DNA of 64,000 nt from Bacillota bacterium. GTDB lineage: Bacteria > Bacillota > Clostridia > Saccharofermentanales > Fastidiosipilaceae. Below the pieces are notes generated by a model, which was given only the letters and a program-made list of their open reading frames with translations, was not told where the DNA came from and did no database searches. The stretch spans positions 1 through 64,000 of the forward strand of contig JASGUU010000064.1 of assembly GCA_030057555.1 (NCBI GenBank), in the 5' to 3' direction. Below are positions 21,030 to 31,108 of the stretch, in pieces (within the stretch, counting starts at the first letter, position 1; every line of letters starts with the position of its first letter). Made by a program: the position numbers and the translations under genes.

Positions 21030-21671
21030 TCAGCCGAGGGTCTCGCGCAGTTTTCTGCGGCTGCGTGCCAGTGCGCCGCTGACCCGGTTGCGGGAAAAGT
21101 CATGATGCCTGGCAATCTCGTCGATTTCATGGCCGGCGAGGCGCTCCAGCAGCACCAGGCGTTCCAGCTCGCTGAGGCGCTCGAAGACGGCGGCCATCAC
21201 GGCCTCGAAGCTGCGTTCCGACTCGAGAGCCTGCTGTGGCTCGCCGCCCAGCAGTCGACTCTGGTATGAGAGAACCGCATCCGGAAGCACGGTAACAGGA
21301 TCATCCCCGCTGTCAGGAGCCGGGTCGGGGTCCAGAGAACAGGCTTCGCTGAGCAGCCGCTGGGAACGGGCCTGGTCGCGGCGCACGGCATCGCGCAGGC
21401 GGTTGTGGACCGTCACGGTAACGTAGGCGGCAAAGCTCGGCCGCCGTTCGGGAGCGAAGCCTGCCGCTGCCTGCATGAGCCCGATGCGGGCCTCCTGCAG
21501 GAGGTCCTCATAGTCGCCACCGCGCAGGCGATAGCGGCCGGCGGCCGAACGCAGCAGCGGGCGATAGCGGGAGAGAAGAGTCTTCAGCGCCCGCTCGTCG
21601 CCGTCCTGGTAGCGCAGGGCGAGCTCGGCATCCGACAGGGCTGCGGTTGACGGGGGACAGTTTTCGTCCAC
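21030..21671 (-). CDS. sigH: RNA polymerase sigma factor, SigH-like
   Basis: A 213-residue sigma-70 family protein with region 2 (YEDLLQEARIGLMQAAAGF, FAAYVTVTVHNRLRDAVRR) and a region 4 helix-turn-helix (HEIDEIARHHDFSRNRVSGAL). Placement directly after rlmB matches the sigH position in Bacillota. There SigH drives stationary-phase, competence or sporulation genes; the actual regulon here is unknown. It overlaps nothing and starts two bases past rlmB. Confidence 0.8.
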   Translation of the reverse strand: MDENCPPSTAALSDAELALRYQDGDERALKTLLSRYRPLLRSAAGRYRLRGGDYEDLLQEARIGLMQAAAGFAPERRPSFAAYVTVTVHNRLRDAVRRDQARSQRLLSEACSLDPDPAPDSGDDPVTVLPDAVLSYQSRLLGGEPQQALESERSFEAVMAAVFERLSELERLVLLERLAGHEIDEIARHHDFSRNRVSGALARSRRKLRETLG

Positions 21672-21673
21672 CG

Positions 21674-22477
21674 TTACTCCTCTGGCTCGAGACCGCGCTG
21701 CCGCAGGGCCTCGTACGCGAGGATGCCCGCCGAGACGGCGGCATTGAGGGAATTGATGCGGCCCAGCATGGGGATGGTCACGAGCAGGTCGCAGTGGCTG
21801 CGCACAAGCGGGCGCAGTCCACGGCCCTCGTTCCCGATGACAATGGCGAGCGGCCCCGTGAGGCGGACCTTGTCCCAGCGTTCGGCGCCGGCGACTGCGG
21901 TACCCGCGATCCAGACCCCGGCCTCGCGCAGGCTGTCCATCGCCTGGACAAGGTTGGTCACGCGCGCCACCGCCACATGGCTGCTGGCACCAGCGGAGGT
22001 GCGGGCGACCGTACCGTCGAGGCTGGCCGAACGACGCTGCGGGATGACAACGCCGTGCATGCCGGCGGCATCGGCGATACGCAGCAGAGAGCCGAGATTC
22101 CAGGGATCCTGGATTTCGTCGAGGATGAAAAGGAAGGGATCCTCGCCGCGCTCGGCGGCGATTTCGAGCAGGCGCTCGAGGGAAACATAGTCCTGCATGC
22201 GCAGGCGGGCGATGACGCCCTGATGGTTGCGCGTCTCGGCGAGACGGTCGAGGGCGCGGCGCTCGACCTCGAGGACAATGCCGCCCTGGGCACGGACAGC
22301 GCCCGCCAGAAAGGCGAGATCACGATCCTGGCCGCCGTCGTCGGAGGGACGCAGAACCCAGAGTTTGTCAATGCCGCGGCCGGCACGCAGGGCCTCACGG
22401 ACGGGATTGCGGCCCTCGAGCTGGTCGTCACGCCTCTCCGGACGGCTGCGTCTGGGATTCCTGTCGTTTTCGCTCAT
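21674..22477 (-). CDS. rlmB: 23S rRNA (guanosine-2'-O) methyltransferase, TrmH family
   Basis: SpoU/TrmH-type knotted methyltransferase. It has the N-terminal substrate-binding part beginning EGRNPVREALRAGRG, and SAM-knot motifs LDEIQDPWNLGSLLR, VIGNEGRGLRPLV and IPMLGRINSLNAAVSAGI. Length 267 is normal. It overlaps mrnC by four bases, in the conserved cysS-mrnC-rlmB order. Confidence 0.93.
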   Translation of the reverse strand: MSENDRNPRRSRPERRDDQLEGRNPVREALRAGRGIDKLWVLRPSDDGGQDRDLAFLAGAVRAQGGIVLEVERRALDRLAETRNHQGVIARLRMQDYVSLERLLEIAAERGEDPFLFILDEIQDPWNLGSLLRIADAAGMHGVVIPQRRSASLDGTVARTSAGASSHVAVARVTNLVQAMDSLREAGVWIAGTAVAGAERWDKVRLTGPLAIVIGNEGRGLRPLVRSHCDLLVTIPMLGRINSLNAAVSAGILAYEALRQRGLEPEE

Positions 22478-22863
22478 GCTTCACTTCCGCTCATAACGAG
22501 ATTGAGCAGTTCCTCGAGGCGCGCCCGGCGACCCGCGAGATAGAGGTAGCCGACCAGGGCCTCGAGTCCCGAGGCGATGCGGTAGGCCTGCGGGGGCGCG
22601 TTGCGCGGGACCGAGGACGGCGCATGGTTGCGGCCGCGATGGTAGATCCGGCTCTCCTCCTCCGTCAGCAGCGGCAAAAGCCTCTCCGCGGCGGCGGCCT
22701 GATGGACGGCGCTCGAATAGCGGACCGCAGCCTGATGCAGCCGGCCGGACTGCAGGCGGCCGTCACCCAGGACACGGGTACGGGCGTAGAGCTCGTAGAC
22801 CGCATCGCCGATCCAGGCCAGCGTGGACACCGGGATCTCGGTGAGTCTGGCTTCTTCGTTCAC
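22474..22863 (-). CDS. mrnC: Mini-ribonuclease III
   Basis: RNase III-like catalytic domain without an RNA-binding domain; it matures 23S rRNA ends in Bacillus. The 129 residues include the opening LAWIGDAVYELYARTRVL and the RGRNHAPSSVPRNAPPQAYRIA segment, and the later ASGLEALVGYLYLAGR. It overlaps cysS and rlmB by four bases on each side. Confidence 0.93.
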   Translation of the reverse strand: MNEEARLTEIPVSTLAWIGDAVYELYARTRVLGDGRLQSGRLHQAAVRYSSAVHQAAAAERLLPLLTEEESRIYHRGRNHAPSSVPRNAPPQAYRIASGLEALVGYLYLAGRRARLEELLNLVMSGSEA

Positions 22864-24272
22864 GCGCGGTAGACCTGGGCTCCGCGGGGGGTGTCCTCAA
22901 TCTTCCAGCCGGCGGCGGTAATCATGTCGCGCAGGCGGTCCGCCTCGGCCCAGTTTCGGGCGGCGCGGGCGGCCTGACGGGCCTCCAGCAGGTCCAGTAT
23001 CTCCTGCGGCGGACCGCTCCCGGTCTTCTCCTCCTCCGCATCGAGTCCGAGGATCGCGAGGAGTTCCAGCAGCGTCTCGAGGCCGGCGGCGAGGTCGGCC
23101 GCGGGCGGCACGGGACGGGCGGCGAGGCTGTTGAGCTCGCGGACGAGATCAAAGACCGCGGCCAGGGCATCGGCGGTGTTGAGGTCATCGTCGAGAGCGG
23201 CGGTGAACGCCCCACGTGCCGCGGCGAAGACTTCACGGCTGGCAGCACTCACGGCGGCCTCCGCGACTCCGGCTTCGCGGGCGAGGACAAAGTTCACGTT
23301 CCGCACACAGGTCGTGATCCGCTCCCAGCCGTGGGCGGCGGCCTCAAGCAGCTCGGTCGAGAAGTTGATCGGGCTGCGGTAGTGGCCGGAAAGGATGAAA
23401 AAGCGCAGTTCCATCCCGCTGAAGCGTTCGAGAAGATCGCGGACCGTAAAGAAGTTACCGAGCGACTTCGACATTTTCGCCTGATCGACGTTGACGTAGC
23501 CGTTATGCATCCAGTAGCGCGCCAGAGGCTCGGCGTTCGCCGCCACGCTCTGGGCGATCTCGTTCTCGTGATGGGGGAAGATCAGGTCCTGGCCGCCGCA
23601 GTGAATGTCGATGGTTGCACCGAGTTCCGAGAGCACCATCGCTGAACACTCGATATGCCAGCCGGGCCGGCCGCTGCCCCAGGGACTCGGCCAGCCCGGT
23701 TCACCGGGCTTCTGCAGCTTCCAGAGCGCGAAGTCGGCGGGTTCACGCTTCTGTTCAGAGCTCACCTGGCGGCCGCCGGAATCCTCCTCGAGCCGCTCGA
23801 GATCGTAGCCCGAGAGACGCCCGTAGTCAGGAAAGCTCGCAGTCGAATAGTAGACACCATCGCCGGCCACATAGGCATGGCCAGCTTCGATGAGGCGCTC
23901 GATCATGGAAATGATGCCGGGAATGGCGGCGGTGGCGCGGGGCTCGCTGTCGGGCAGGCGCACTCCGAGGGCCGCGGCATCCTCGTGATACGCCGCATGG
24001 TAGCGGGCCGTGATGACCTCATGGCCCACACCCTCCTCCTCGGCGCGGCGGATAATCTTATCCTCTATGTCGGTCACGTTCTGCACGAAACGGACATCGA
24101 GGCCGCACGACTCAAGATGGCGGCGCAGGACGTCGAAAACGACCAGAGGGCGGGCGTTGCCCAGATGGATGTAGTCATAGACCGTGGGGCCGCAGCAGTA
24201 GATGCTGACACGGCCCGCAACGAGGGGAACAAAGTCCTCCTTCTGACGCGTCAGGGTATTGAAAATGCGCAT
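22860..24272 (-). CDS. cysS: Cysteine-tRNA ligase
   Basis: Class I aminoacyl-tRNA synthetase, 470 residues. The HIGH-type motif is in GPTVYDYIHLGNARP with the zinc ligand CCGPT just before, and further zinc ligands are in WHIECSAM and the GGQDLIFPHHENE motif. The KMSKS loop is AKMSKSLGNF. It is the first gene of cysS-mrnC-rlmB-sigH and has a 200-base leader upstream. Confidence 0.97.
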   Translation of the reverse strand: MRIFNTLTRQKEDFVPLVAGRVSIYCCGPTVYDYIHLGNARPLVVFDVLRRHLESCGLDVRFVQNVTDIEDKIIRRAEEEGVGHEVITARYHAAYHEDAAALGVRLPDSEPRATAAIPGIISMIERLIEAGHAYVAGDGVYYSTASFPDYGRLSGYDLERLEEDSGGRQVSSEQKREPADFALWKLQKPGEPGWPSPWGSGRPGWHIECSAMVLSELGATIDIHCGGQDLIFPHHENEIAQSVAANAEPLARYWMHNGYVNVDQAKMSKSLGNFFTVRDLLERFSGMELRFFILSGHYRSPINFSTELLEAAAHGWERITTCVRNVNFVLAREAGVAEAAVSAASREVFAAARGAFTAALDDDLNTADALAAVFDLVRELNSLAARPVPPAADLAAGLETLLELLAILGLDAEEEKTGSGPPQEILDLLEARQAARAARNWAEADRLRDMITAAGWKIEDTPRGAQVYRA

Positions 24273-24472
24273 GGGGCCTCCGCTCGAATAGATTTCGATA
24301 GATAAAGACCTGGTGACGCTAGGCTCCCGATTTTGACACCGTGCATCTGCTGCAAGGTGGGTGTCCTGCGGCGGTTCGCTACCTTCCCGTCGGGCGGGCT
24401 CGGTATTGTTCCACGCTAACGCGGACTCCCTTTTAAGTCATGTCGGTCCAAAGAACTGGAAGCCATGCATCA
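24273..24472 (-). promoter_or_regulatory. cysS leader, possible T-box
   Basis: The 200 bases before cysS on the minus strand include AAGGTAGCGAACCGCC (24370-24385), which resembles the T-box sequence AGGGTGGNACCGCG that reads uncharged tRNA. Cysteine (TGC) codons occur nearby. The match is imperfect and no clear stem I was built, so this is a weak call. Confidence 0.3.
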
Positions 24473-25281
24473 TCAGGCGAGCAGATTATAGCACAGACGC
24501 ACCGCTGCGGACCGTTCAGGCGGCGGCAGCGCTTCGGGCTGCCGGGGCGAGGCGGCGGCGAGGCAAAGCACGCCACGGGCACCCGCGGCCTCGAGCGTCG
24601 CGGCGGCCTCATTCAGCGTCAGACCACTGGTGGCAATGTCGTCAACGAGCAGGAAAAAGGCTCCCCTGCAGCTGCCGGCGGAGGCGGCGAAGGCGGAGCG
24701 GATATTCTCGCGGCGGGCGGCGTAATCCAGCTGGGTCTGGCGGGCGGTTTCCCGCCGCCGCCGCAGCACCGTCTCGTCGATCGGGAAGCCGAGCAGGCCG
24801 GCCAGCGGGCGGGCGATGCGCTGGGCCTGATTGAAGCCGCGCTCGCGGCGGCGCCCCGCTGCGAGCGGTACGGGAAGGACGCGCGCATCGCCGGGGAGCG
24901 GCCTCCCTGCTGCAGCGCCGGCGAGGCGCAGGGCGTCGGCCATGGGTCCGGCGAAGACGTGGGCATATTCCTCGGCGTCGTGGAATTTCAGGCGCCGCAG
25001 GAGGAGGCGTGTCGTCTCGTCATAGCGGAAGGGCACGATGAGGCGGCGGGCACGGGCGGCGCGGAAGTCCTCTGCAGAGAAAAGTCCTGCCAGAGAGGTG
25101 CTCACGAGCGGCAGGCACATGTCGGCCGGCGGGCGCCAGGGCAGGCGCGTCACGCAGGCCGGACAGAGGTCCCGGTAACGGTCGACGGCGGCGATCGGCC
25201 GTCCGCAGACGACGCAGAGCTCAGGGAAGAGCTCCAGGCCCAGACGCTCGCTGAACGCCAGGCGCCGGGCGCCGGCCCGGT

Positions 25282-25285
<4 letters not shown>
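24473..25285 (-). CDS. ComF family protein (phosphoribosyltransferase-like)
   Basis: ComFC-type protein associated with DNA uptake. A four-cysteine zinc finger ([21 protein letters not shown]) opens the protein, then the phosphoribosyltransferase fold with [19 protein letters not shown]. There is no ATG or GTG before the zinc finger in frame. The best candidate is CTG at 25285, overlapping the metK TGA; a GTG at 25153 would lose the finger. The start is therefore uncertain, the identity good. Confidence 0.8.
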
Positions 25286-26553
<1,268 letters not shown>

Positions 26554-26808
26554 ATCGTCCTCCATGGCAGCTGCCCGGCCGCGGGAAACAGGCCTGCCGC
26601 TCCGGGTTCGGGCTGCACAAGTATTCTTCGTCATGTTAGCACAGAGTAATCCTGCCGGGTGCAGCGGGCGGAAGAGGGCGGGAAGCGGCGGATCGTGACG
26701 GGATTCTCCTCCCCCGCCGGGTCCGGGGCCGGGCCAGACTGATGCCAGCAGCCACGGGTCCGCCGTACTTCGCGCGGACAGCAGTACCAGAAGCGGAAAG
26801 GAAATCTC

Positions 26809-27900
26809 ATGCAGCAACAGCTCATCCTGCTCGACCCCGATCCGGCCTTCGCCCGCCGCCTCGCCTGGCGGCTGCTGGAGGTCGAAAACAGGCAGGCGCC
26901 CGGACGACTGCGCCTGACCTGCTGCCGAAGCCCCGGTGCCCTCGCAGGTCTGGGCCCTGAACTGAACTCGAGTGTGCTGGTCTATCGCCCGGAACGCTAT
27001 CCCGACTGGAGCTGTCCGCCCGGGCTGTCAAGCCTGCGCCTCCACGCCGGCCACCGCCTGCAGGAACTCGTCGGACCGGAAGGCAGAGCGGCTCCGGCGG
27101 CAGGCGCGCTCAGGCTCGGTGAAGAAGCTGAAGGCCACTGGCCCGTCATGCAGACGGCCACGGATGGCAGCCGGCATATCAATCTCCCCCAGCATGCCGG
27201 GCTCGCCCTCATCCGCTCCCAGCTTGAGCGTCTCTTCCCGACCGCCGAACGGCGCCATGCCGGTGCCCTCTGCCGCACCCTGCTCATCGTCGCCGACCTG
27301 CCCCCTGCGCTGCGTGCCGCCGCACTTGAGAAGTGTCTCACCGAGCCCGACAACCGCGGTCGCCGCATTCTGCATCTGCCGCTGCTGTCCGTGGCCGACT
27401 GCAGGGCCGATCTGCTGCCCGTCCGTGCCCCCGCCGGTCCCCGCAGCGACCTCGAAGCTGCTCTCGACCGTCTCGATGCGGGCGACCTCCCGGGCGGGGC
27501 CGTCTGGTCCTGGCTCTCACCCACTCCGTCCGGTGACTTCAGCTTTGCGCCGCCGGCGGACAGCGCTGCGCTCGCGCGGCTGGCGGCCTCGAGTCTGGAG
27601 CGTCTGGTCGCTCTGCTGCAGCAGGCGGTCACGGAAGCCCACGAGCGCTCCCTCGTTCTGCTGCAGGCAGCTCCCGAGGCAGTGGAGAGCCTGCCCGGGG
27701 CGGCCACTCTCTGTGACGAAGCAATCCTCATGCTGACGGCAGACGGCGCCGCCCATCCGGGTCTCGGTGAGAGCTTTGCCCGCATCACCTCCTGCCTGCC
27801 TGCGCGGGCGCGCTACCGTGACTGGCTTCTGCCGGCATTCGGCGAAGGACGCCATGGCTCCAGTCCCGAGGGGCGGACGACCGTCTCCGCTTCCCGATGA
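26809..27900 (+). CDS. TadZ/CpaE-like pilus assembly protein without P-loop
   Basis: First gene of the Tad operon. The first ~20 residues ([20 protein letters not shown]) look like the start of the receiver-like domain found in CpaE/TadZ, which places the pilus machine at a cell pole. The next part has the expected size for the MinD-like ATPase domain, but no Walker A (GKT/GKS) is present anywhere in its 363 residues. The call rests on this and on position directly before cpaF, with a four-base overlap. GGAAAGGA precedes the start. Confidence 0.55.
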   Translation: MQQQLILLDPDPAFARRLAWRLLEVENRQAPGRLRLTCCRSPGALAGLGPELNSSVLVYRPERYPDWSCPPGLSSLRLHAGHRLQELVGPEGRAAPAAGALRLGEEAEGHWPVMQTATDGSRHINLPQHAGLALIRSQLERLFPTAERRHAGALCRTLLIVADLPPALRAAALEKCLTEPDNRGRRILHLPLLSVADCRADLLPVRAPAGPRSDLEAALDRLDAGDLPGGAVWSWLSPTPSGDFSFAPPADSAALARLAASSLERLVALLQQAVTEAHERSLVLLQAAPEAVESLPGAATLCDEAILMLTADGAAHPGLGESFARITSCLPARARYRDWLLPAFGEGRHGSSPEGRTTVSASR

Positions 27901-29108
27901 GACGCCGCCATCGCCGACCGGCGTTCCCTGACCAGAAGCCGGCAGTGGATCTCGCCCGCCTGGAAACGGAGGTTCCGCGCACACTCATCGAGCGTCTCGG
28001 CACCGGGGCCCTGCCGGCGGGCGCGGAACTCGGCCGCCTCATCGCCGACGAGGTACACCACCGCCTGCTGGGTACGCGTGTCTCTCTCGAGGAGCGGCGG
28101 CGCCTTATACGCACGATTCAAGACGAGATGTCGGGACTGGACGTGCTGCAGACATTTATGGACCGTCCCGAGGTGACGGAAATCATGGTGAACGGTCCCG
28201 AACACGTCTTCGTTGAGGAGGACGGCCGCATTCGGCCTGCCGGGGTGCGTTTCCGCGACCGCGGGCATCTGACGGATGTCATCGTGCATTTCTTCAGCCG
28301 CGAGAACCGCGCCATCAACTACTGGCAGCCACTGGCGGATATGCGCCTGCCCGACGGTTCCCGGGCGAACGCCGTTCTGCCCCCGATCGCCCCGGACGGT
28401 CCCATTCTCACGATCCGGAAATTTACCGGCATCCGTCACGAAGGGCCGGCCCTGCTGGCCTCCGGGATGCTCAGTGGAGAAGCGCTGGACTTTCTGCAGC
28501 GGGCGGTCGCAGAGCGCAGGACCATCTTCATCAGCGGCGGCACGGGAACGGGGAAGACAACGCTGCTGAACGTCCTTTCGCAGGCCATTCCAGCTGCGGA
28601 GCGCATCGTCACCATCGAGGACAGCGCCGAGCTGCAGCTGGTCGGCCGCGACAATCTGGTGCGCCTCGAGTGCCGGCCGCAGGGCGCCGAAGGACAGGGT
28701 GAAATCGCGATGAGCCAGCTGATCCGCACGGCCCTGCGCATGCGTCCGGACCGCCTCATCATCGGTGAGGTGCGCGGCGCCGAGGCCTACGACCTCATGG
28801 TTTCGCTCAACACCGGGCACCGCGGCACGCTCTGTACCGTGCATGCCAATACCTGCCGTCACCTGCTGCCACGTCTGGCCTCGCTCGTGCTCGAAAACAG
28901 TCAGCTGCCCTACGAGGCCGTGCGCCGTGAACTGGCGGCCGCCATCGACTACATCGTCCAGATTGTCCGCGAAGCGGACGGGCGCCGGCGGGTCCAGGAG
29001 ATCTGCCGCGTACGGCAGACCACCGGAGGTTTCGAAGACCTTGAAACCATTTTTCTACGAAGGGAGGAAGTGGATGCGCTGGAAGCACTGGCTGCGCCTC
29101 GGCCTTGA
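27897..29108 (+). CDS. cpaF: Tad pilus secretion ATPase CpaF/TadA
   Basis: Hexameric ATPase of the type II/IV secretion superfamily that drives pilus extension and retraction. It has 403 residues: an N-terminal helical domain, the EVTEIMVNGPEHVFVEEDGRI segment, Walker A SGGTGTGKTTLLN around 215, Walker B region with DRLIIGEVRGAEAYDLM, and the HRGTLCTVHANT His box. The ATG overlaps the preceding stop (ATGA). Confidence 0.96.
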   Translation: MRRRHRRPAFPDQKPAVDLARLETEVPRTLIERLGTGALPAGAELGRLIADEVHHRLLGTRVSLEERRRLIRTIQDEMSGLDVLQTFMDRPEVTEIMVNGPEHVFVEEDGRIRPAGVRFRDRGHLTDVIVHFFSRENRAINYWQPLADMRLPDGSRANAVLPPIAPDGPILTIRKFTGIRHEGPALLASGMLSGEALDFLQRAVAERRTIFISGGTGTGKTTLLNVLSQAIPAAERIVTIEDSAELQLVGRDNLVRLECRPQGAEGQGEIAMSQLIRTALRMRPDRLIIGEVRGAEAYDLMVSLNTGHRGTLCTVHANTCRHLLPRLASLVLENSQLPYEAVRRELAAAIDYIVQIVREADGRRRVQEICRVRQTTGGFEDLETIFLRREEVDALEALAAPRP

Positions 29109-30633
29109 ATGGCTCGGCCTCGCCCTGCCGCTCGCGGTTCTCTGCTGGTTTTTCATCCCGCAGCGCCTGCTCGCCCTTGCCCTCGGCCTGCTGCTGGCAC
29201 CCCTGCCCCTGCACAGCCTGCGCCAGGCCGTCCGCATCTGGCGGCTGGAGCGCATCAACCGCCGCTATGGCCTCTTCTTTCAGTATCTCTACACCGAAAC
29301 CGGCGGCGGCCGCTCACTCGAGACAGCCTGCCGCGGGGCGGCCGCTCACTTCGCCTTCTTCTACGGGCCCAACGAGCCCTTCATGCGTGAGCTGATCCGC
29401 CTCGAGCGCGGCCTCGAACTGCAGCAGCCCCTGCAGGAGCTCTTCCGCGGCATGGCCGGGCGCACCGCCGCCACGGAAGCCCGCGCCGTCCTCTATCTGC
29501 TCGCCTCCAGCCAGCTGCTGGGACCACGGCTGCGGGAGATCCTCGAGACGGCCGCCACGATGCTGGGCGAACTGCACCGCATCGGCCGTCAGGTGGCCGC
29601 CGAGAACGCGAGACAGAATCTCGAGGCCGTCATTCTGATCATTCTGCCCTTCGCGCTGATGCCCGCCATGCATGTGATCGCGGCGGAGGACCTCGCCCGC
29701 AGCCGCAGCAGCGGCTACGGCCTTCTGCTGCTGGGCGCCGCGCTGTGTCTCTCTGTTCTGGCGGGCAGTCTCGTGCTGCGGCTGCGGGCCGGACTGCGGG
29801 AGACAAAAATCCCCGAGGGCAGCTTTCTCCGGCTGCGGGCCGGGCTCATCCGCTCCGAAACCCTTCTCGGTCTCGGGAAAACCATGACCGCCAGACTGCC
29901 GGCACGCTATCGTCTGCGCATTTACCGGGCGATGCGGACGCTGCTGCATGTCGAGAGCTCTTCGTCACGATCCGGACCGGCAGACCGCGAGGGCGATGTC
30001 ATCGAACAGCTGGTTGCCGGCTGGGTTCTGCTGCGCGCCCTTCTTTTCGGCAGTCTGCTCGGGCTCGGGCTCCTGCTTCAGCTCATGGGCAGGCGGCCGC
30101 CCGGGCTTTTTGCGCTGCTGGTTCTGTTCATCGCCACCGTGCTCCCCGAACGTCAGCTTTTTGTCCGCCAGGAGCGCTATCAGCTCGCCCTGCTCGCGAG
30201 CTTCCCCCTCTACACAGCCCTGATGGTGCAGCTGCTGCGCTCGGGTTTCAGCCTCGGACGGGCCATTCTTTTCTGCAGCCGGCACATGGATCCCGGCACC
30301 CCGATTGAGAGGGAGTTCGCGCATTTTCGTCCCGCTCTCGAGGCCGGCGAACGTGCCTCCAGCCTGCTGACACAGTTTGCCTCGCGGCTGGACGAACTCG
30401 AGGCACACACGGTCTTTCTCCTCTTTGCCCAGTATGAACGCTTTGGCGGCGACGAGACCCTCGGCCAGCTCGAACGCGCCGTTGACAAGGGCTGGGAGCT
30501 GATGAAGCAGGCCAGACGCCGCAGCGGCGACCTGCAGGCGGCGGCCATGCTGCTGCCCATGCTGCTGGCCATGCTTGCCGTCATCCTCATCGGTATCACA
30601 CCGGCCCTGAACTACTTTCTCTTTGCGTTTTAA
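29074..30633 (+). CDS. TadB-TadC fusion, pilus membrane platform
   Basis: Inner-membrane platform of the Tad pilus. The 519 residues appear to contain two T2SSF-type units in one chain. The first (about 1-260) has two N-terminal helices, a cytoplasmic part and a helix pair around LILPFALMPAMHVIAA. The second (about 310-519) has helices near LLRALLFGSLLGLGLLLQLM and LLAMLAVILIGITPALNYF. TadB and TadC are normally separate proteins. The ATG at 29074 follows GGGAGGAAG and overlaps cpaF by 35 bases. Confidence 0.8.
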   Translation: MRWKHWLRLGLEWLGLALPLAVLCWFFIPQRLLALALGLLLAPLPLHSLRQAVRIWRLERINRRYGLFFQYLYTETGGGRSLETACRGAAAHFAFFYGPNEPFMRELIRLERGLELQQPLQELFRGMAGRTAATEARAVLYLLASSQLLGPRLREILETAATMLGELHRIGRQVAAENARQNLEAVILIILPFALMPAMHVIAAEDLARSRSSGYGLLLLGAALCLSVLAGSLVLRLRAGLRETKIPEGSFLRLRAGLIRSETLLGLGKTMTARLPARYRLRIYRAMRTLLHVESSSSRSGPADREGDVIEQLVAGWVLLRALLFGSLLGLGLLLQLMGRRPPGLFALLVLFIATVLPERQLFVRQERYQLALLASFPLYTALMVQLLRSGFSLGRAILFCSRHMDPGTPIEREFAHFRPALEAGERASSLLTQFASRLDELEAHTVFLLFAQYERFGGDETLGQLERAVDKGWELMKQARRRSGDLQAAAMLLPMLLAMLAVILIGITPALNYFLFAF

Positions 30634-30878
30634 CGCAAAGCCCGGCTCGAAGCAGTCTCAGTGGGAATGCATCCCCGTGGTGTGAAGCATCGCACGCCGG
30701 GGCAGAGCCGCATGGAAATGCACACCTCGTCAGGTGCGCGGCGCAGGGGCGGATTGGCGCGGTTAGCAGCAGAATTTCACCTGCCCCCAACCCGTGCGGG
30801 GAAGCTAGAGTCGGAAGCACAGCCCGCGGGAACGAACGGAACAGCGAGAGCATTGACACGAATAAAGGAGAGTCAAAC
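30634..30878 (+). other. Structured spacer before the pilin gene
   Basis: This 245-base gap inside an otherwise overlapping operon can form several hairpins: CCCCGTGGTGTG with CGCACGCCGGGG (30673-30703), CACCT/AGGTG near 30725, and a longer GGGGC..GCCCC stem ending at 30788. No T-run terminator follows. It could be a processing or stabilising leader that raises pilin mRNA. I could not match it to a known riboswitch. Confidence 0.4.
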
Positions 30879-31076
30879 ATGTCCAAAGTAAGGGAAAAAA
30901 AGCAGCGGCGGAAGCTCAGACATGACGTACGCGCGATGGGGACACTCGAGGTCGTGATCATTATCGCGGCCCTGCTCGCCCTCGCCATCCTCTTCAACAC
31001 GCAGATCCGCGCCTTCGCGGACCGCGCCTTCCAGCTCGTCTTCAACGACAGCCGCATCGTCGACGTGCTGGATTAG
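30879..31076 (+). CDS. Flp1-like Tad pilin
   Basis: A 65-residue prepilin: a basic leader (MSKVREKKQRRKLRHDVRAM), likely processing after Gly21 in AMG-TLEVV with a glutamate two residues after the first mature residue, and a hydrophobic stretch VVIIIAALLALAILF. This is the pattern of short Flp-type pilins of Clostridia. AAAGGAGAG precedes the ATG. No prepilin peptidase gene is in the window. Confidence 0.8.
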   Translation: MSKVREKKQRRKLRHDVRAMGTLEVVIIIAALLALAILFNTQIRAFADRAFQLVFNDSRIVDVLD

Positions 31077-31108
31077 CAGGCGCCGGTAGGCGAAAGGCGG
31101 AGGAAGCC

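Noticed and set aside
26554-26808. SAM riboswitch before metK
   Set aside because: No conserved block of the known SAM riboswitch classes could be found in the leader.
30634-30878. Cyclic di-GMP or cobalamin riboswitch before the pilin
   Set aside because: A CGCAAAGCC word at the start suggested a GEMM element, but the remaining conserved blocks and stems are missing.
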